Assembly (NCBI RefSeq): GCF_000426565.1
Contig: NZ_KE384540.1
Location: 234,410-298,409 of the forward strand
Direction: 5' to 3'
DNA: 64,000 bases
DNA from: Segatella albensis DSM 11370 = JCM 12258
GTDB taxonomy: Bacteria; Bacteroidota; Bacteroidia; Bacteroidales; Bacteroidaceae
Shown here: in pieces, positions 8,158 to 17,627 of the stretch
How the letters are laid out: each line of letters starts with the position of its first letter
Position numbering within the stretch: position 1 is the stretch's first letter
Position numbers and translations under genes: made by a program
Notes under the pieces: model-generated
What the model was told of the DNA's origin: nothing
The model's database searches: none
Seen by the model: only the letters and a program-made list of their open reading frames with translations

Positions 8158-11100
8158 ATGGGAAGTATTAGACATCTATTAATGAAAATAGTGCGACGCT
8201 TCATGATTCTTTGCCTTTTGATGACTATAACAGAACAAGCGTCAGCCTATACCTTTGTAACCTCTCTCGACGATGTTGAAACGGGTTATTATCGTGTTTA
8301 CTCTCAAGCCTACGATATGACGATGGCGATGAGCGAGGCAACGATGCCACATAATGTATTCTGTGATACACCTGATGCAAGTAAATATATTCAGGTGTGG
8401 AAAATTACAGTCAGTAACCCTACTGCTACAACCAAGGACATTACATTGGAAAATGCGGTTACAGGACTGAAAATTAATCGCTCGTCGGGTAATTTCCATA
8501 CTCATGAAAATGCAATGCTCTTTTTACTCGAGTTTACAGAGGATGGTTTTACGATAGCTGTGAAAGCAGATCCTAAAAATGGCTTGCATCACCAGCAATC
8601 GGGTCATGACGTGGTAAGTTATGGGAAGGGAGCCGCAGCATCGAAATGGCAACTGGAGAAGGTAACTGTCGAAGACGAAGAGTTAGCTGCTCAACGTGCA
8701 AAATATGAGAAATTCAATGATATCGTAAATCGGAAAGCTACTATAACTACCGCATTGAGTAAGTATTTTACCGATGGAAGTTGCTCGGAACTTCAAGATA
8801 CATATAAGAGTTATACAGATAGTCAACTGCAAGATGCCATGGCCACAGACAATATTCCGCAAATTTGTATTGACATGGCAATGAAGGTAAAGAACAATAG
8901 TTGGGCAGTATATCAGGATGGTTGGAGCATCAACGAGAAAAGTTTTCGCATTGCCAACTATAAACCGATGAGTAACAGTGGTATTTGGAGGAATCTGATA
9001 GGGGCGGGATATGCCTTGGCACCCAACTCTGATCCTACAGGTATTGCTGTACATGCTAATGATATTCTTTCTATCTATGTGGGTGGCGATATTCCTGCGA
9101 CAGCTACTTTGGCTTTACGAGATGTGGAACATTATAGTGGTTCGGGTGATGGTTATCCCCTTGTTGAAGGATTAAACGTTATTGAAGTTCAAAAATCCGG
9201 ACTCCTCTTTATAGACTATGAGGTTGATAATACCACAGGAGGAAAGGCTCCTTTTACCTTACTTAGCAGCTATCCGGACCTTAATATTCATATCGAGGGA
9301 GGTTCTGTGAATGGCTGCTTTGATATTACCCGTGGTCATACCAATGCCGACTGGGCTATCATGAAAGAAGTTCTCTTCAAGGAATATGATTATTTGCAAC
9401 TCCGCAGTAACAAGCTGTTGTTTAATATGAATAAAAAACAGGTTATCGCAGCTTGTCCGGAGAAAATGGTAGGTGTGCTTGGCTCTTGGGATGATATAAT
9501 CAATATGGAGCACGAAGTGATGGGACTTAGTGAGTTTGAAGGCTTCTTTAATACGCCACTTATGGCAGTCTCGATATCAGGAGGTTATATGTATGCATCA
9601 AGTTTTGGTACATATTATAACGAAAGCACCATCTCTACGGTCATGAACTATGATAACTTATTTAATGGTGGTGCTCTATGGGGACCAGCTCATGAGAATG
9701 GACATATCCATCAGAAGATCTTTAATATGATAGGTCAGTCTGAGGTATCAAACAACCTTTTCTCTAATGTGGCGATTTTTCTAAATGGTCATCATACCAG
9801 TAGGGCAGAGTATATCTCTAATACCTTCCAGAATATGGCAGAGGGGAAGTACTGGCTTTATCGAGGTATTTGGGAACGTACCCATCTCTATTTCCAGCTC
9901 TATCAGTTCTTCCATGTTCAAGGTTACATGTCAGATTTTTATCCGAAGCTTTTCCAAGCTTTGCGTGAAGATCCGATGCAATATATCCAGAATCGGTTTG
10001 TCGATGCCACGGAAGACTATCTGAAGTTTTATAAGAAAGCCTGTGAGGTGAGCGGTTACGACCTTACCGAATTGTTCCAAGCTTATGGATTCTTCATTAT
10101 CCCTGCAGACGGAAGTGAACGCTATGGTGAGTTTACTGTGAATAATGAAACCCAAACAGCCTTCCATGTTACCGACTATGGTGAGTTTTATATCCGGATA
10201 ACTCAGGAGATGATAAATAACGCTATAGCATACGTTAAGTCAAAGAACTTGAAGAAGTGTAATGCTGTATTTATAGAAGACCGAGTGACTGCCCCTGATG
10301 CTTCATATCCGGGCGTCGCTTCAGGAGAAAAGAAAACGGAACTGGGTGGCTATGCTATTGGTAAAGGCGACGTGGGGCAGTATACCGACTTCCGTAGTGA
10401 TGTAGCAGCACAGGGCTATTCTGCATCTTACACAGCAAATGCCAATGGTGGTCTCGATGTGTTCATCAATACTCAGAATGCATCAGGAGCTGTTGGCTTC
10501 AAGGTGTATGATGCCAATGATAATTTGGTCTATCTTTCTAATACCTATACGTTTACTGTTCCTGCTGTTGTCTATGATAAGATTAAAGGTACGGATTTCA
10601 AGATTGTGGCAGCCGGTGCTGACGGAAACGATCTGCAGATGGAAGCTGATAATCATTTCATAGAATGGGTGGTAAAAGACAAGGCCTCAGGCAATGTTAT
10701 CAAAAGGTATGCCCAAACGGTTTTTGTAAATCAGTTAATTATCGATTATCCAGATGAAATCAAGAAGGCTTTTGTCAATCTTCCGGAATTTCAGAGTTTC
10801 ACCTATACAGAACCAGTAATCAAGAATATTGAAGCAGACATCGTTACGCCGTTCCTGGTTTCCGATGACCACACCGGTCGGTATTATTATATTAAGGTGC
10901 GCAATGGATATCTTGCTCAGAATATGGTGGAAGGTGTCTCCGTACCAACACTTACCGTTACAAAGGTTGATGCAGATAATTATCGCTGGGCTTTCTATGG
11001 AAATCCGTACGATGGCTATCGCATTCGTAATCTTGCTACAGGGCAGTGGTTATATGCGGGTAATAACTTTGGCAATGGAGTGGTACCACAGTTGGATTCT

Positions 11101-11862
11101 CAGAACTCAACCGATTGGGTAATCAATTATTTTAATAACGATATTTCTAATAGTCCACAATTCCAATTAGCGGTGCCTGGTAGAAATACCTATCTCAATG
11201 ACTATGGCGGAAAAGGCACGAAGATAGCCTATTATGGCAATAGTTCTACAATTTCGGTAGAGGCATCAACGGTTCTAGAGATGCCAGTTGTTGACATCAA
11301 TGTAGATAGTCATCTCGCATCTTTCAGTTATCCGCGAGCACTTGTGGTCCCTGATGATGTCAACATCTTTATTGCTACTCAAGCTAACGATAATAGCGTG
11401 CAGTTACTATTGCTCGAGACTAAGGTGATTCCTGCAGGGACGGGCGTTCTTCTTTATAGTACGGAGACTGGAGAGAAGCCACTCGTATTGGGCGCTCTTG
11501 TCGATACAGAAGTGACAGATATGTATGATGCAAACTTGTTCAAGGGTACTTCCGATGTACCATTTACGGTGACGGCAGCTCAGAATATCTATGCACTCTA
11601 TGCAGGTAAGCAAGCCTTTGCCAAGGTGAAGACGGGAGTAACGATACCAAAACAGAAGGCTTATCTCGAAGTAACCACGGAACAAGCTGCTAAGATGTTG
11701 AATCTCAATTTTGGAGGCACCTCTACAGGTATAATCAAAATAAATGCAGAAAATAAGGATGATACTCTCGATAGTCCTTTCTATAATGTAAATGGTCAGC
11801 GCGTATCTCGCTATTATAAAGGTGTAGTGATTAGAAAAGGCAAAAAAATAATACAGCGATGA
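8158..11862 (+). CDS. Large secreted M60-like (enhancin/mucin-type) metallopeptidase
   Basis: 1234 residues. An N-terminal signal peptide ends near QASA. The start could also be the ATG at 8182. The zinc motif is HENGH at 512-516, with a downstream Glu 529 in GQSEVSNN, matching the HExxH-x(8-28)-E pattern of peptidase family M60. Many known members cleave mucin-type glycoproteins. Residues about 190-650 are the catalytic region. Residues about 900-1010 (YYIKVRNGYLAQN, YRIRNLATGQWLY) look like a lectin-like beta-trefoil or carbohydrate-binding module. The C-terminus FYNVNGQRVSRYYKGVVIRK is a tail I know from many exported Prevotella proteins. Its stop codon overlaps the start of a small peptide gene. 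The mucin substrate is inferred. Confidence 0.88.
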   Translation: MGSIRHLLMKIVRRFMILCLLMTITEQASAYTFVTSLDDVETGYYRVYSQAYDMTMAMSEATMPHNVFCDTPDASKYIQVWKITVSNPTATTKDITLENAVTGLKINRSSGNFHTHENAMLFLLEFTEDGFTIAVKADPKNGLHHQQSGHDVVSYGKGAAASKWQLEKVTVEDEELAAQRAKYEKFNDIVNRKATITTALSKYFTDGSCSELQDTYKSYTDSQLQDAMATDNIPQICIDMAMKVKNNSWAVYQDGWSINEKSFRIANYKPMSNSGIWRNLIGAGYALAPNSDPTGIAVHANDILSIYVGGDIPATATLALRDVEHYSGSGDGYPLVEGLNVIEVQKSGLLFIDYEVDNTTGGKAPFTLLSSYPDLNIHIEGGSVNGCFDITRGHTNADWAIMKEVLFKEYDYLQLRSNKLLFNMNKKQVIAACPEKMVGVLGSWDDIINMEHEVMGLSEFEGFFNTPLMAVSISGGYMYASSFGTYYNESTISTVMNYDNLFNGGALWGPAHENGHIHQKIFNMIGQSEVSNNLFSNVAIFLNGHHTSRAEYISNTFQNMAEGKYWLYRGIWERTHLYFQLYQFFHVQGYMSDFYPKLFQALREDPMQYIQNRFVDATEDYLKFYKKACEVSGYDLTELFQAYGFFIIPADGSERYGEFTVNNETQTAFHVTDYGEFYIRITQEMINNAIAYVKSKNLKKCNAVFIEDRVTAPDASYPGVASGEKKTELGGYAIGKGDVGQYTDFRSDVAAQGYSASYTANANGGLDVFINTQNASGAVGFKVYDANDNLVYLSNTYTFTVPAVVYDKIKGTDFKIVAAGADGNDLQMEADNHFIEWVVKDKASGNVIKRYAQTVFVNQLIIDYPDEIKKAFVNLPEFQSFTYTEPVIKNIEADIVTPFLVSDDHTGRYYYIKVRNGYLAQNMVEGVSVPTLTVTKVDADNYRWAFYGNPYDGYRIRNLATGQWLYAGNNFGNGVVPQLDSQNSTDWVINYFNNDISNSPQFQLAVPGRNTYLNDYGGKGTKIAYYGNSSTISVEASTVLEMPVVDINVDSHLASFSYPRALVVPDDVNIFIATQANDNSVQLLLLETKVIPAGTGVLLYSTETGEKPLVLGALVDTEVTDMYDANLFKGTSDVPFTVTAAQNIYALYAGKQAFAKVKTGVTIPKQKAYLEVTTEQAAKMLNLNFGGTSTGIIKINAENKDDTLDSPFYNVNGQRVSRYYKGVVIRKGKKIIQR

Positions 11863-12014
11863 AACGAAAGTATATAATACCAACTATTCGTGTACACCAT
11901 ATAGGGTCGTCAACGAGTATTCTGGCAGCTTCCAACTTTGATGGGAATAAAGAAACCCCACAAAATATTGATAATCTGTTGGATGAGATAGAAGACGAAA
12001 CTCAGGTAGGTTAA
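11859..12014 (+). CDS. 51-residue peptide translationally coupled to the M60 protease
   Basis: ATG at 11859 overlaps the protease stop (ATGA), giving 51 residues. The order is a basic start (MKRKYIIPTIRVHHIG), a small-residue stretch (SSTSILAAS), then an acidic tail (NLLDEIEDETQVG). I have seen small proteins of this shape (MKKxYxxPxxxV..., then LxAS or LxGG) next to secreted proteins in Prevotella. Their function is not known to me. It has no lipobox and no clear signal-peptidase site. It could be a chaperone, an inhibitor or a secreted peptide with an S/A-rich processing site. The reading frame and coupling are clear; function is unknown. Confidence 0.7.
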   Translation: MKRKYIIPTIRVHHIGSSTSILAASNFDGNKETPQNIDNLLDEIEDETQVG

Positions 12015-12022
12015 AAGGCATT

Positions 12023-12778
12023 CTAATCCTTTTTCATCCAGTATCGGCGCTCGTCTTCGTCCATCTTTTCTATAGCATAACGTAAAGTTGTTCGGGACAT
12101 CTCGTGTATATGTTGGCGCAGAAAGTCGCGCAGTAGGTCGAGACTGACCCGCTTGCCCATCTCGCGGAGCATCCAGCCTACTGCCTTTTGCATCAAATCA
12201 TGAGGATGGTGAAGGTGAATCTCTGCATAGCGCAAACACCATGAAGGATCGCCCTGTTGCGATGTCTTCCACGAGCATACCATACTTATGCGTTGGCACC
12301 ATAGGTTGTCACTGAAGGCCAAACGGTCGACGAGTTTAATCTTATCGCCTAGATGTGTGGGGAGTAGAAGCCAGTTACCGAGGATTTTTGGTGCAGAGAG
12401 GTCAACAAGGTCCCAGTTGTTGGCTTGTTTCGCATAGCGCAAATATAGTTGCAATAAGCTATCGCGCTGATGAATGGCATCTTCATCGGATGCCAGACGT
12501 GTTGTAGAAAGAAACTCAAAACGCCATACGAGGATGAGAAATCCACAGAGCCTGACTTCGTGCCATTTGGAAAGTAGTAGCTCGGGTACTTCAGAGAGTG
12601 GAAAATCACGCGCCACACTTTTTACGACGCTACGTGTCTGAGGTACTTTGATGCCAAGAAATTCGTCGCCTTCACCATATTGGCCAGGAGCGGTTTTGAA
12701 GAATCCCATGAGAACCTTGCGCTGTTTGTCGTTACGCATCTGTTCCATTTGTAGTATGATGTCTTGAGCTGTTTTCAT
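12023..12778 (-). CDS. AlkD-like DNA alkylation repair protein (HEAT repeats)
   Basis: 251 residues from the ATG at 12778. An upstream in-frame start would overlap the promoter. The DNA alkylation repair family removes bulky or cationic alkylated bases using alpha-helical HEAT-like repeats. Family features visible here are the opening QMEQMRNDKQRKVLMGFFKTAPGQYGEGDEFLGIKVPQ, the NNWDLVDLSAPKILG segment and the closing QKAVGWMLREMGKR. The gene runs divergently from truA. It converges on the M60 protease unit with 8 bp between stops. Activity on DNA is inferred from family. Confidence 0.88.
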   Translation of the reverse strand: MKTAQDIILQMEQMRNDKQRKVLMGFFKTAPGQYGEGDEFLGIKVPQTRSVVKSVARDFPLSEVPELLLSKWHEVRLCGFLILVWRFEFLSTTRLASDEDAIHQRDSLLQLYLRYAKQANNWDLVDLSAPKILGNWLLLPTHLGDKIKLVDRLAFSDNLWCQRISMVCSWKTSQQGDPSWCLRYAEIHLHHPHDLMQKAVGWMLREMGKRVSLDLLRDFLRQHIHEMSRTTLRYAIEKMDEDERRYWMKKD

Positions 12779-12786
12779 ATTAATTG

Positions 12787-12843
12787 CAAAGATACAAAAA
12801 TCTTGTAAGTAGTCAAGAAATAGTGATTTTTTTTGTAACTTTG
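12787..12843. promoter_or_regulatory. Divergent promoters of alkD-like gene and truA
   Basis: Minus-strand TATCTTTG (12787-12794) lies 8 bp before the AlkD-like ATG, so its mRNA has a very short leader. Plus-strand TAACTTTG (12836-12843) lies 36 bp before the truA ATG. Confidence 0.65.
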
Positions 12844-12879
12844 CATCCAAATCATTTTGTGACATATAAAGACATTATT

Positions 12880-13638
12880 ATGCAGCGATACTTCATCACC
12901 TTTGCCTATGACGGCACCTCTTATCATGGTTGGCAACGACAGCCTAATGGCATCTCGGTACAGGAGGTGCTGGAGAAAACCCTGTCGACAATCTTGAGGC
13001 GGAATATCGAAGTCGTGGGTGCTGGTCGAACTGATGCTGGAGTACATGCACGTACGATGGTGGCTCATTTTGATTGGGATGATGTCCAGAGGGAAGGACA
13101 AAAAACTTCTGCTTTGGATACAAAGCAACTGGTGTATCGTATGAATCGTATGCTGCCTAAGGATGTGTCGGTGAGTCGGGTAGAACCTGTGGGTGAGGAT
13201 ATGCACGCACGATTCTCTGCCAAATGGCGCACCTATCATTATTATGTGCATACAAGAAAAGACCCATTCCTCCGCCATTATTCTTTGGAAACTCATTATG
13301 ACCTCGATTTTGATCTGATGAATCAGGCTGGTGAGATGATGAAGAATCATAAAGATTTTGCGGCCTTCTGCAAGGCGGGAGCTGATAATAAAACAACGCT
13401 TTGTGATTTGAAGGAATGTAGATGGGAGAAGACGGGTGATGCACAATATATGCTTGTGATAACGGCTAATAGATTCTTGAGAAATATGGTAAGAGCTGTT
13501 GTAGGCACGATGTTTTTAATAGGTAGACACAAAATGACACTTGAAGAATTTGAAAAGGTGCTGAACGAGGGTACGCGCAGTGATGCCGGTGAGAGCATGC
13601 CTGGCAATGCGCTCTTTCTCTGGGATATTATTTATTGA
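12880..13638 (+). CDS. truA: tRNA pseudouridine(38-40) synthase
   Basis: 252 residues from ATG 12880. The frame stays open further upstream, but that would run through the -7 box at 12836. TruA isomerises uridines 38-40 in the anticodon arm of tRNAs. The catalytic Asp lies in GAGRTDAGVHA near residue 50. AYDGTSYHGWQRQPNG opens the protein and NRFLRNMVRAVVG is the second conserved block. The EamA transporter gene follows immediately; its ATG is 2 bp past the truA stop. Confidence 0.96.
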   Translation: MQRYFITFAYDGTSYHGWQRQPNGISVQEVLEKTLSTILRRNIEVVGAGRTDAGVHARTMVAHFDWDDVQREGQKTSALDTKQLVYRMNRMLPKDVSVSRVEPVGEDMHARFSAKWRTYHYYVHTRKDPFLRHYSLETHYDLDFDLMNQAGEMMKNHKDFAAFCKAGADNKTTLCDLKECRWEKTGDAQYMLVITANRFLRNMVRAVVGTMFLIGRHKMTLEEFEKVLNEGTRSDAGESMPGNALFLWDIIY

Positions 13639-13640
13639 AT

Positions 13641-14585
13641 ATGTGGTTAATATTAGCTTTTGTCTCAGCGACGTTGCTGGGATTCTATGATGCCTTCAAG
13701 AAGAAGGCTTTGCAGGGTAATGCAGTGATAACGGTGCTCTTTCTGAACACACTTTTCTCTACATTGATTTTTATGCCTCTCATTGGTCTGTCGTATTTCA
13801 CTCATGTGCTGGACGGAAGTGTCTTTCTTGTGGGTAACAATGGGTGGGCTACTCATCAATACATTATTCTAAAAAGTCTTATCGTACTTTCAAGTTGGGT
13901 GTTCGGCTATTTTGCTATGAAGCATCTTCCTCTTACCATTGTGGGGCCAATCAATGCTACTCGACCAGTGATGACACTTGTAGGAGCTATGCTCGTATTT
14001 GGAGAGCGGCTCAATGTGTATCAGTGGATTGGTGTACTGCTAGCTATTATCTCTTTTGCCATGCTGAGTCGCAGTGGGCGCAAAGAAGGTATCGATTTTA
14101 AACACAATCGATGGATATTCTTTCTGGTGTTGGCAGCCATGTTGGGTGCTGTGAGTGGACTATACGACAAGTTCCTGATGGCACCAGTGGAGAATGGTGG
14201 AGTAGGGCTCGACCGTATGGAGGTGCAGAGCTGGTATAATTTCTATCAGATGTTGATGATGGGCACTGTCCTGTTTATCGCATGGAAAAAACCTTTTGCG
14301 AAATTCCGTGGTGGAAAGCCATTATTTCCACAGAGCGCCTTCCATTGGGATTGGGCTATTATTTTCATCTCCTTATTTTTGAGCGCAGCTGACTTTGTGT
14401 ATTTTTATGCGCTGAGTCTGCCGGGTGCAATGATTTCTATTGTGAGCATGATCCGTCGTGGGTCTGTTATCGTAAGTTTCCTATTTGGTGCGGCTGTCTT
14501 CCATGAAAAGAACTTGAAGGCTAAGATGATAGATCTTGCTCTTGTATTGCTAGGAATGGTATTTTTATACATCGGCTCGCATTAA
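13641..14585 (+). CDS. EamA-family (drug/metabolite superfamily) transporter
   Basis: 314 residues from ATG 13641. About ten hydrophobic helices in two EamA repeats, with the first repeat closing at the GVLLAIISFAMLSR segment and the second at DLALVLLGMVFLYIGSH. The substrate is unknown. It is probably co-transcribed with truA. An in-frame TTG at 13635 overlaps the truA stop and is a less likely start. Confidence 0.88.
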   Translation: MWLILAFVSATLLGFYDAFKKKALQGNAVITVLFLNTLFSTLIFMPLIGLSYFTHVLDGSVFLVGNNGWATHQYIILKSLIVLSSWVFGYFAMKHLPLTIVGPINATRPVMTLVGAMLVFGERLNVYQWIGVLLAIISFAMLSRSGRKEGIDFKHNRWIFFLVLAAMLGAVSGLYDKFLMAPVENGGVGLDRMEVQSWYNFYQMLMMGTVLFIAWKKPFAKFRGGKPLFPQSAFHWDWAIIFISLFLSAADFVYFYALSLPGAMISIVSMIRRGSVIVSFLFGAAVFHEKNLKAKMIDLALVLLGMVFLYIGSH

Positions 14586-14609
14586 TGTGTAAGATAATTG
14601 ATATTTTTC

Positions 14610-14640
14610 TTTGCAAATTGATAATAATATTGTAAATTTG
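14610..14640 (+). promoter_or_regulatory. Promoter of dapA
   Basis: TTTG (14610-14613), 19 bp, TAAATTTG (14633-14640), then 32 bp to the ATG. Confidence 0.8.
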
Positions 14641-14672
14641 CGACCGAATGTGAAACAATAAGCTACAAAGCT

Positions 14673-15557
14673 ATGCAGAATATTTTTAAAGGCCTGGGTA
14701 TTGCCTTAATTACTCCCTTTACTGAAAATGGTGAAGTTGACTACCAGTCGCTAAAGAAACTTGTAGAGTACCAAATAGAGAATGGTGCCGACTTCCTTTG
14801 TATCCTTGCCACAACGGGTGAGGCTCCTTGTTTGACTCGTGAGGAAAAGAATAAAATTACAACGCTCGTGAAAGAGGTTAATAGGGGTCGTGTGAAGATT
14901 CTGAAGTATTGTGGCGGTAATAACACCCGTGCGGTAGTGGAAGAAATCCAAACTACTGACTGGACTGGTATCGACGGTATCTTAAGTATCTGTCCTTACT
15001 ATAATAAACCTTCGCAGGAAGGCTTATATCAGCATTTTAAGGCAATAGCAGAAGCTAGTCCTCTTCCTGTCGTTTTATATAATGTTCCAGGACGTACCGG
15101 TGTCAATATGAAAGCAGAGACAACCTGCCGATTGGCTCGTGATTTCAAGAATATTGTAGCCGTGAAAGAGGCTTCTGGCTCACTTGAACAGGTCGATGAG
15201 ATTATTAAGAATAAACCAGATAACTTTGATGTAATCAGTGGCGATGATGCTTTAACATTCTCGATGGTGGCAAGTGGCGCAGCTGGTGTTATCTCTGTGA
15301 TAGGTAATGCGCTTCCTAAGGAATTCAGTCGTATGATCCGGTTGGAATTTAATGGTGAATATGAACCTGCACGTAAGATACACCACATGTTTACTGAATT
15401 GTATAGTCTACTCTTTGTGGATGGTAATCCTGCTGGATGCAAGGCTTTGCTCAATGATATGGGATTCATCAATAATGTGTTAAGACTTCCTCTTGTGCCT
15501 ACTACTATCAAAACTAAGGAGCGCATGGGCGAAATCCTAAAGGAATTGAGAATTTAA
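14673..15557 (+). CDS. dapA: 4-hydroxy-tetrahydrodipicolinate synthase
   Basis: 294 residues, standard length. DapA condenses pyruvate with aspartate semialdehyde in lysine and peptidoglycan (diaminopimelate) synthesis. The catalytic set is visible: Thr 47/Thr 48 (ATTGE), Tyr 136 (LYNVPGRTG) and the Schiff-base Lys 165 (AVKEASG). The protein is a TIM barrel. It has its own promoter, and an AraC-type regulator begins 7 bp after the stop. No lysine riboswitch-like structure is visible in the short leader. Confidence 0.96.
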   Translation: MQNIFKGLGIALITPFTENGEVDYQSLKKLVEYQIENGADFLCILATTGEAPCLTREEKNKITTLVKEVNRGRVKILKYCGGNNTRAVVEEIQTTDWTGIDGILSICPYYNKPSQEGLYQHFKAIAEASPLPVVLYNVPGRTGVNMKAETTCRLARDFKNIVAVKEASGSLEQVDEIIKNKPDNFDVISGDDALTFSMVASGAAGVISVIGNALPKEFSRMIRLEFNGEYEPARKIHHMFTELYSLLFVDGNPAGCKALLNDMGFINNVLRLPLVPTTIKTKERMGEILKELRI

Positions 15558-15564
15558 TCAGAAT

Positions 15565-16452
15565 ATGGCTGAGGATAGAAAAGTAATACACGAAATCACG
15601 CCGTTGATGGGTAAGGATGTGCTTTACATCGCCGATCGACATAAAAAGGAGTTTACCTATCCTATACATAACCACGAGGTATATGAACTAAATTTCGTGG
15701 AGAATGCTGCTGGTGTTCGCCGTATTGTAGGTGATTCGCAAGAGGTGATAGGTGAATTCGATCTTGTATTGATTACATCACCTGATCTGGAACATGTGTG
15801 GGAGCAATATCAATGTACCAGCGAAGATATTCGTGAAATTACTATTCAGTTTGATTTCTCATTAGGTGATGACACTCTCTTTGGAAGAAATCCGTATGCC
15901 TCAATAACGCGCATGATGAAGAGGGCGCGCAAAGGACTGAAATTTCCGATGAAAGCCATTATGAAGGTGTATGAGAAACTAGATACACTGAGTAATGTGA
16001 AAGATGGATTCTATGCTGTACAACAGTTTATGTCGATTCTCTATGAATTATCTCGTACTGAGGGCGCTCAGACTCTTGCTACAAGTAGTTATGCTAAAGT
16101 GATGGTGGAGGATGATTCGCGTAGAGTGCTGAAAGTGAAGAACTTTATAGCGCAGAACTACATGGAAGATTTAAGGTTGCCAGACTTAGCATCGATGGCG
16201 GGAATGAGTCCATCAGCTTTCAGTAGATTCTTCAAGTTGCATACGGGTAGAAATCTAAGTGAATATATTATTGATATTCGTTTGGGCTATGCTTCGCGTA
16301 TGCTTGTCGATACAGCGAAAAGTATCTCAGAGATCAGTTTTTGTTGTGGTTTCAATAACCTGAGCAACTTTAACCGTATCTTTAAGAAAAAGAAAAATTG
16401 CTCGCCTAGTGAGTTCCGTGAGAACTATCACAAGACGAGAATTATCGTATAA
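15565..16452 (+). CDS. AraC-family transcriptional regulator
   Basis: 295 residues. The N-terminal cupin-like sensing domain (PIHNHEVYELNFVENAAGVRR) and a linker are followed by a C-terminal pair of helix-turn-helix motifs: LRLPDLASMAGMSPSAFSRFFK, then ISEISFCCGFNNLSNFNRIFK near 255-275. Regulators of this shape often sense sugars. It sits 7 bp after dapA, so it is probably in the same transcript, yet a lysine role is not implied. It converges on ansA with only 5 bp between the two genes. The ligand is unknown. Confidence 0.92.
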   Translation: MAEDRKVIHEITPLMGKDVLYIADRHKKEFTYPIHNHEVYELNFVENAAGVRRIVGDSQEVIGEFDLVLITSPDLEHVWEQYQCTSEDIREITIQFDFSLGDDTLFGRNPYASITRMMKRARKGLKFPMKAIMKVYEKLDTLSNVKDGFYAVQQFMSILYELSRTEGAQTLATSSYAKVMVEDDSRRVLKVKNFIAQNYMEDLRLPDLASMAGMSPSAFSRFFKLHTGRNLSEYIIDIRLGYASRMLVDTAKSISEISFCCGFNNLSNFNRIFKKKKNCSPSEFRENYHKTRIIV

Positions 16453-16457
16453 TCATT

Positions 16458-17492
16458 TTAAAGCGTTATTTCGCCTACTAGCGATTTCGACATCATCGTA
16501 CGAATGATGTGGGGATCGCTATATTTGCCTTGTAGGTACATCAGTTTAGTGACTGCAGCTTCTACGGTACTATCATATCCACTAATGACGCCAGCACTCT
16601 GTAAATGATAACCTGTGTCGTAACGGGTCATGGCAACCTTGCCACTGATGCACTGTGAAATGTTGACGATAGTAACGCCGCGGTCAACAGCACTGCGAAG
16701 GCATTTAAGCATCCAAGCCTTCTGAGGTGCATTGCCACTACCAAAACTTCGCATGACGATACCACGAAGTTCTGGTACCTCAACAATGTTATGTACAATA
16801 TGCTCACTGATGCCAGGAAAGAGAGAAAAAACGATGACGTTATTGTCCATTGCATAATGAGGCTCAAGGAATCGACTGTAATCGGGCTTCAAAATGTGAT
16901 GATCGTGGAAATTGAAGTTAACACCAGCATCGCAAAGGTGTGCATAATTGAAAGAATCGAAAGCGTTAAATCCATCTGCGGCAATTTTGGTAGAACGGTT
17001 ACCGCGTAATAGGTGACCGTTAAAGTAAATGCATACTTCAGGAATACGTGGATAACCTTCTGGTTTATAACAAGATGCCAACTCTATACTTGTAAGTACA
17101 TTCTCCTTTCCGTCTGTGCGAAGTTGGCCCATAGGAAGTTGAGAACCTGTAAGAATAACCGGCTTTGTGAGATTGCCGAGCATGAAGCTAAGTGCTGAAG
17201 CGGTATATGCCATCGTGTCTGTACCGTGGAGAATAACAAAGCCATCATATTCGTCATATCGTTCTGCCACAATGCGTACTAACTGAGCCCACATTCTTGG
17301 TGACATGTCACTGGAATCAATAGGTGGAGTGAATTGGTACACATCAATGTTCGTGTCAACATACTTCATCTCAGGCATTGATTCGCTAAGATGATTGAAG
17401 TCGAGCGGTTCAAGTGCTCCTGTGAGCGGGTTCCGCCCCATACCAATTGTACCACCTGTGTAGATTAACAGTACCTTATTGGTTCTTTTCAT
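16458..17492 (-). CDS. ansA: Type I (cytoplasmic) L-asparaginase
   Basis: 344 residues, no signal peptide, as in cytoplasmic AnsA. It hydrolyses asparagine to aspartate and ammonia. The two catalytic threonine motifs are present: IYTGGTIGMG at 10-19 and LHGTDTMAYTAS near 88-99, with LTGSQLPMGQLRTDGKEN following. It is divergent from the uronate isomerase gene and has its own TATATTTG box at 17521-17528. Confidence 0.95.
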   Translation of the reverse strand: MKRTNKVLLIYTGGTIGMGRNPLTGALEPLDFNHLSESMPEMKYVDTNIDVYQFTPPIDSSDMSPRMWAQLVRIVAERYDEYDGFVILHGTDTMAYTASALSFMLGNLTKPVILTGSQLPMGQLRTDGKENVLTSIELASCYKPEGYPRIPEVCIYFNGHLLRGNRSTKIAADGFNAFDSFNYAHLCDAGVNFNFHDHHILKPDYSRFLEPHYAMDNNVIVFSLFPGISEHIVHNIVEVPELRGIVMRSFGSGNAPQKAWMLKCLRSAVDRGVTIVNISQCISGKVAMTRYDTGYHLQSAGVISGYDSTVEAAVTKLMYLQGKYSDPHIIRTMMSKSLVGEITL

Positions 17493-17520
17493 TTCTTAAT
17501 CCTTTTGTAAAATTATAGTG

Positions 17521-17569
17521 CAAATATAGTTTAAAAACTTCGCATTTCCAAATAATTGGTGTATATTTG
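17521..17569. promoter_or_regulatory. Divergent promoters of ansA and uxaC
   Basis: Minus-strand TATATTTG at 17521-17528 (28 bp before ansA) and plus-strand TATATTTG at 17562-17569 (58 bp before uxaC). The two boxes are 33 bp apart. Confidence 0.65.
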
Positions 17570-17627
17570 CATTCAGTAATCTACTGAGTTGCAAAATCAA
17601 AACATAAAAAACATAAAATATAATACA

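Noticed and set aside
14641..14672. Lysine riboswitch before dapA
   Set aside because: Only about 30 nt lie between promoter and start codon.
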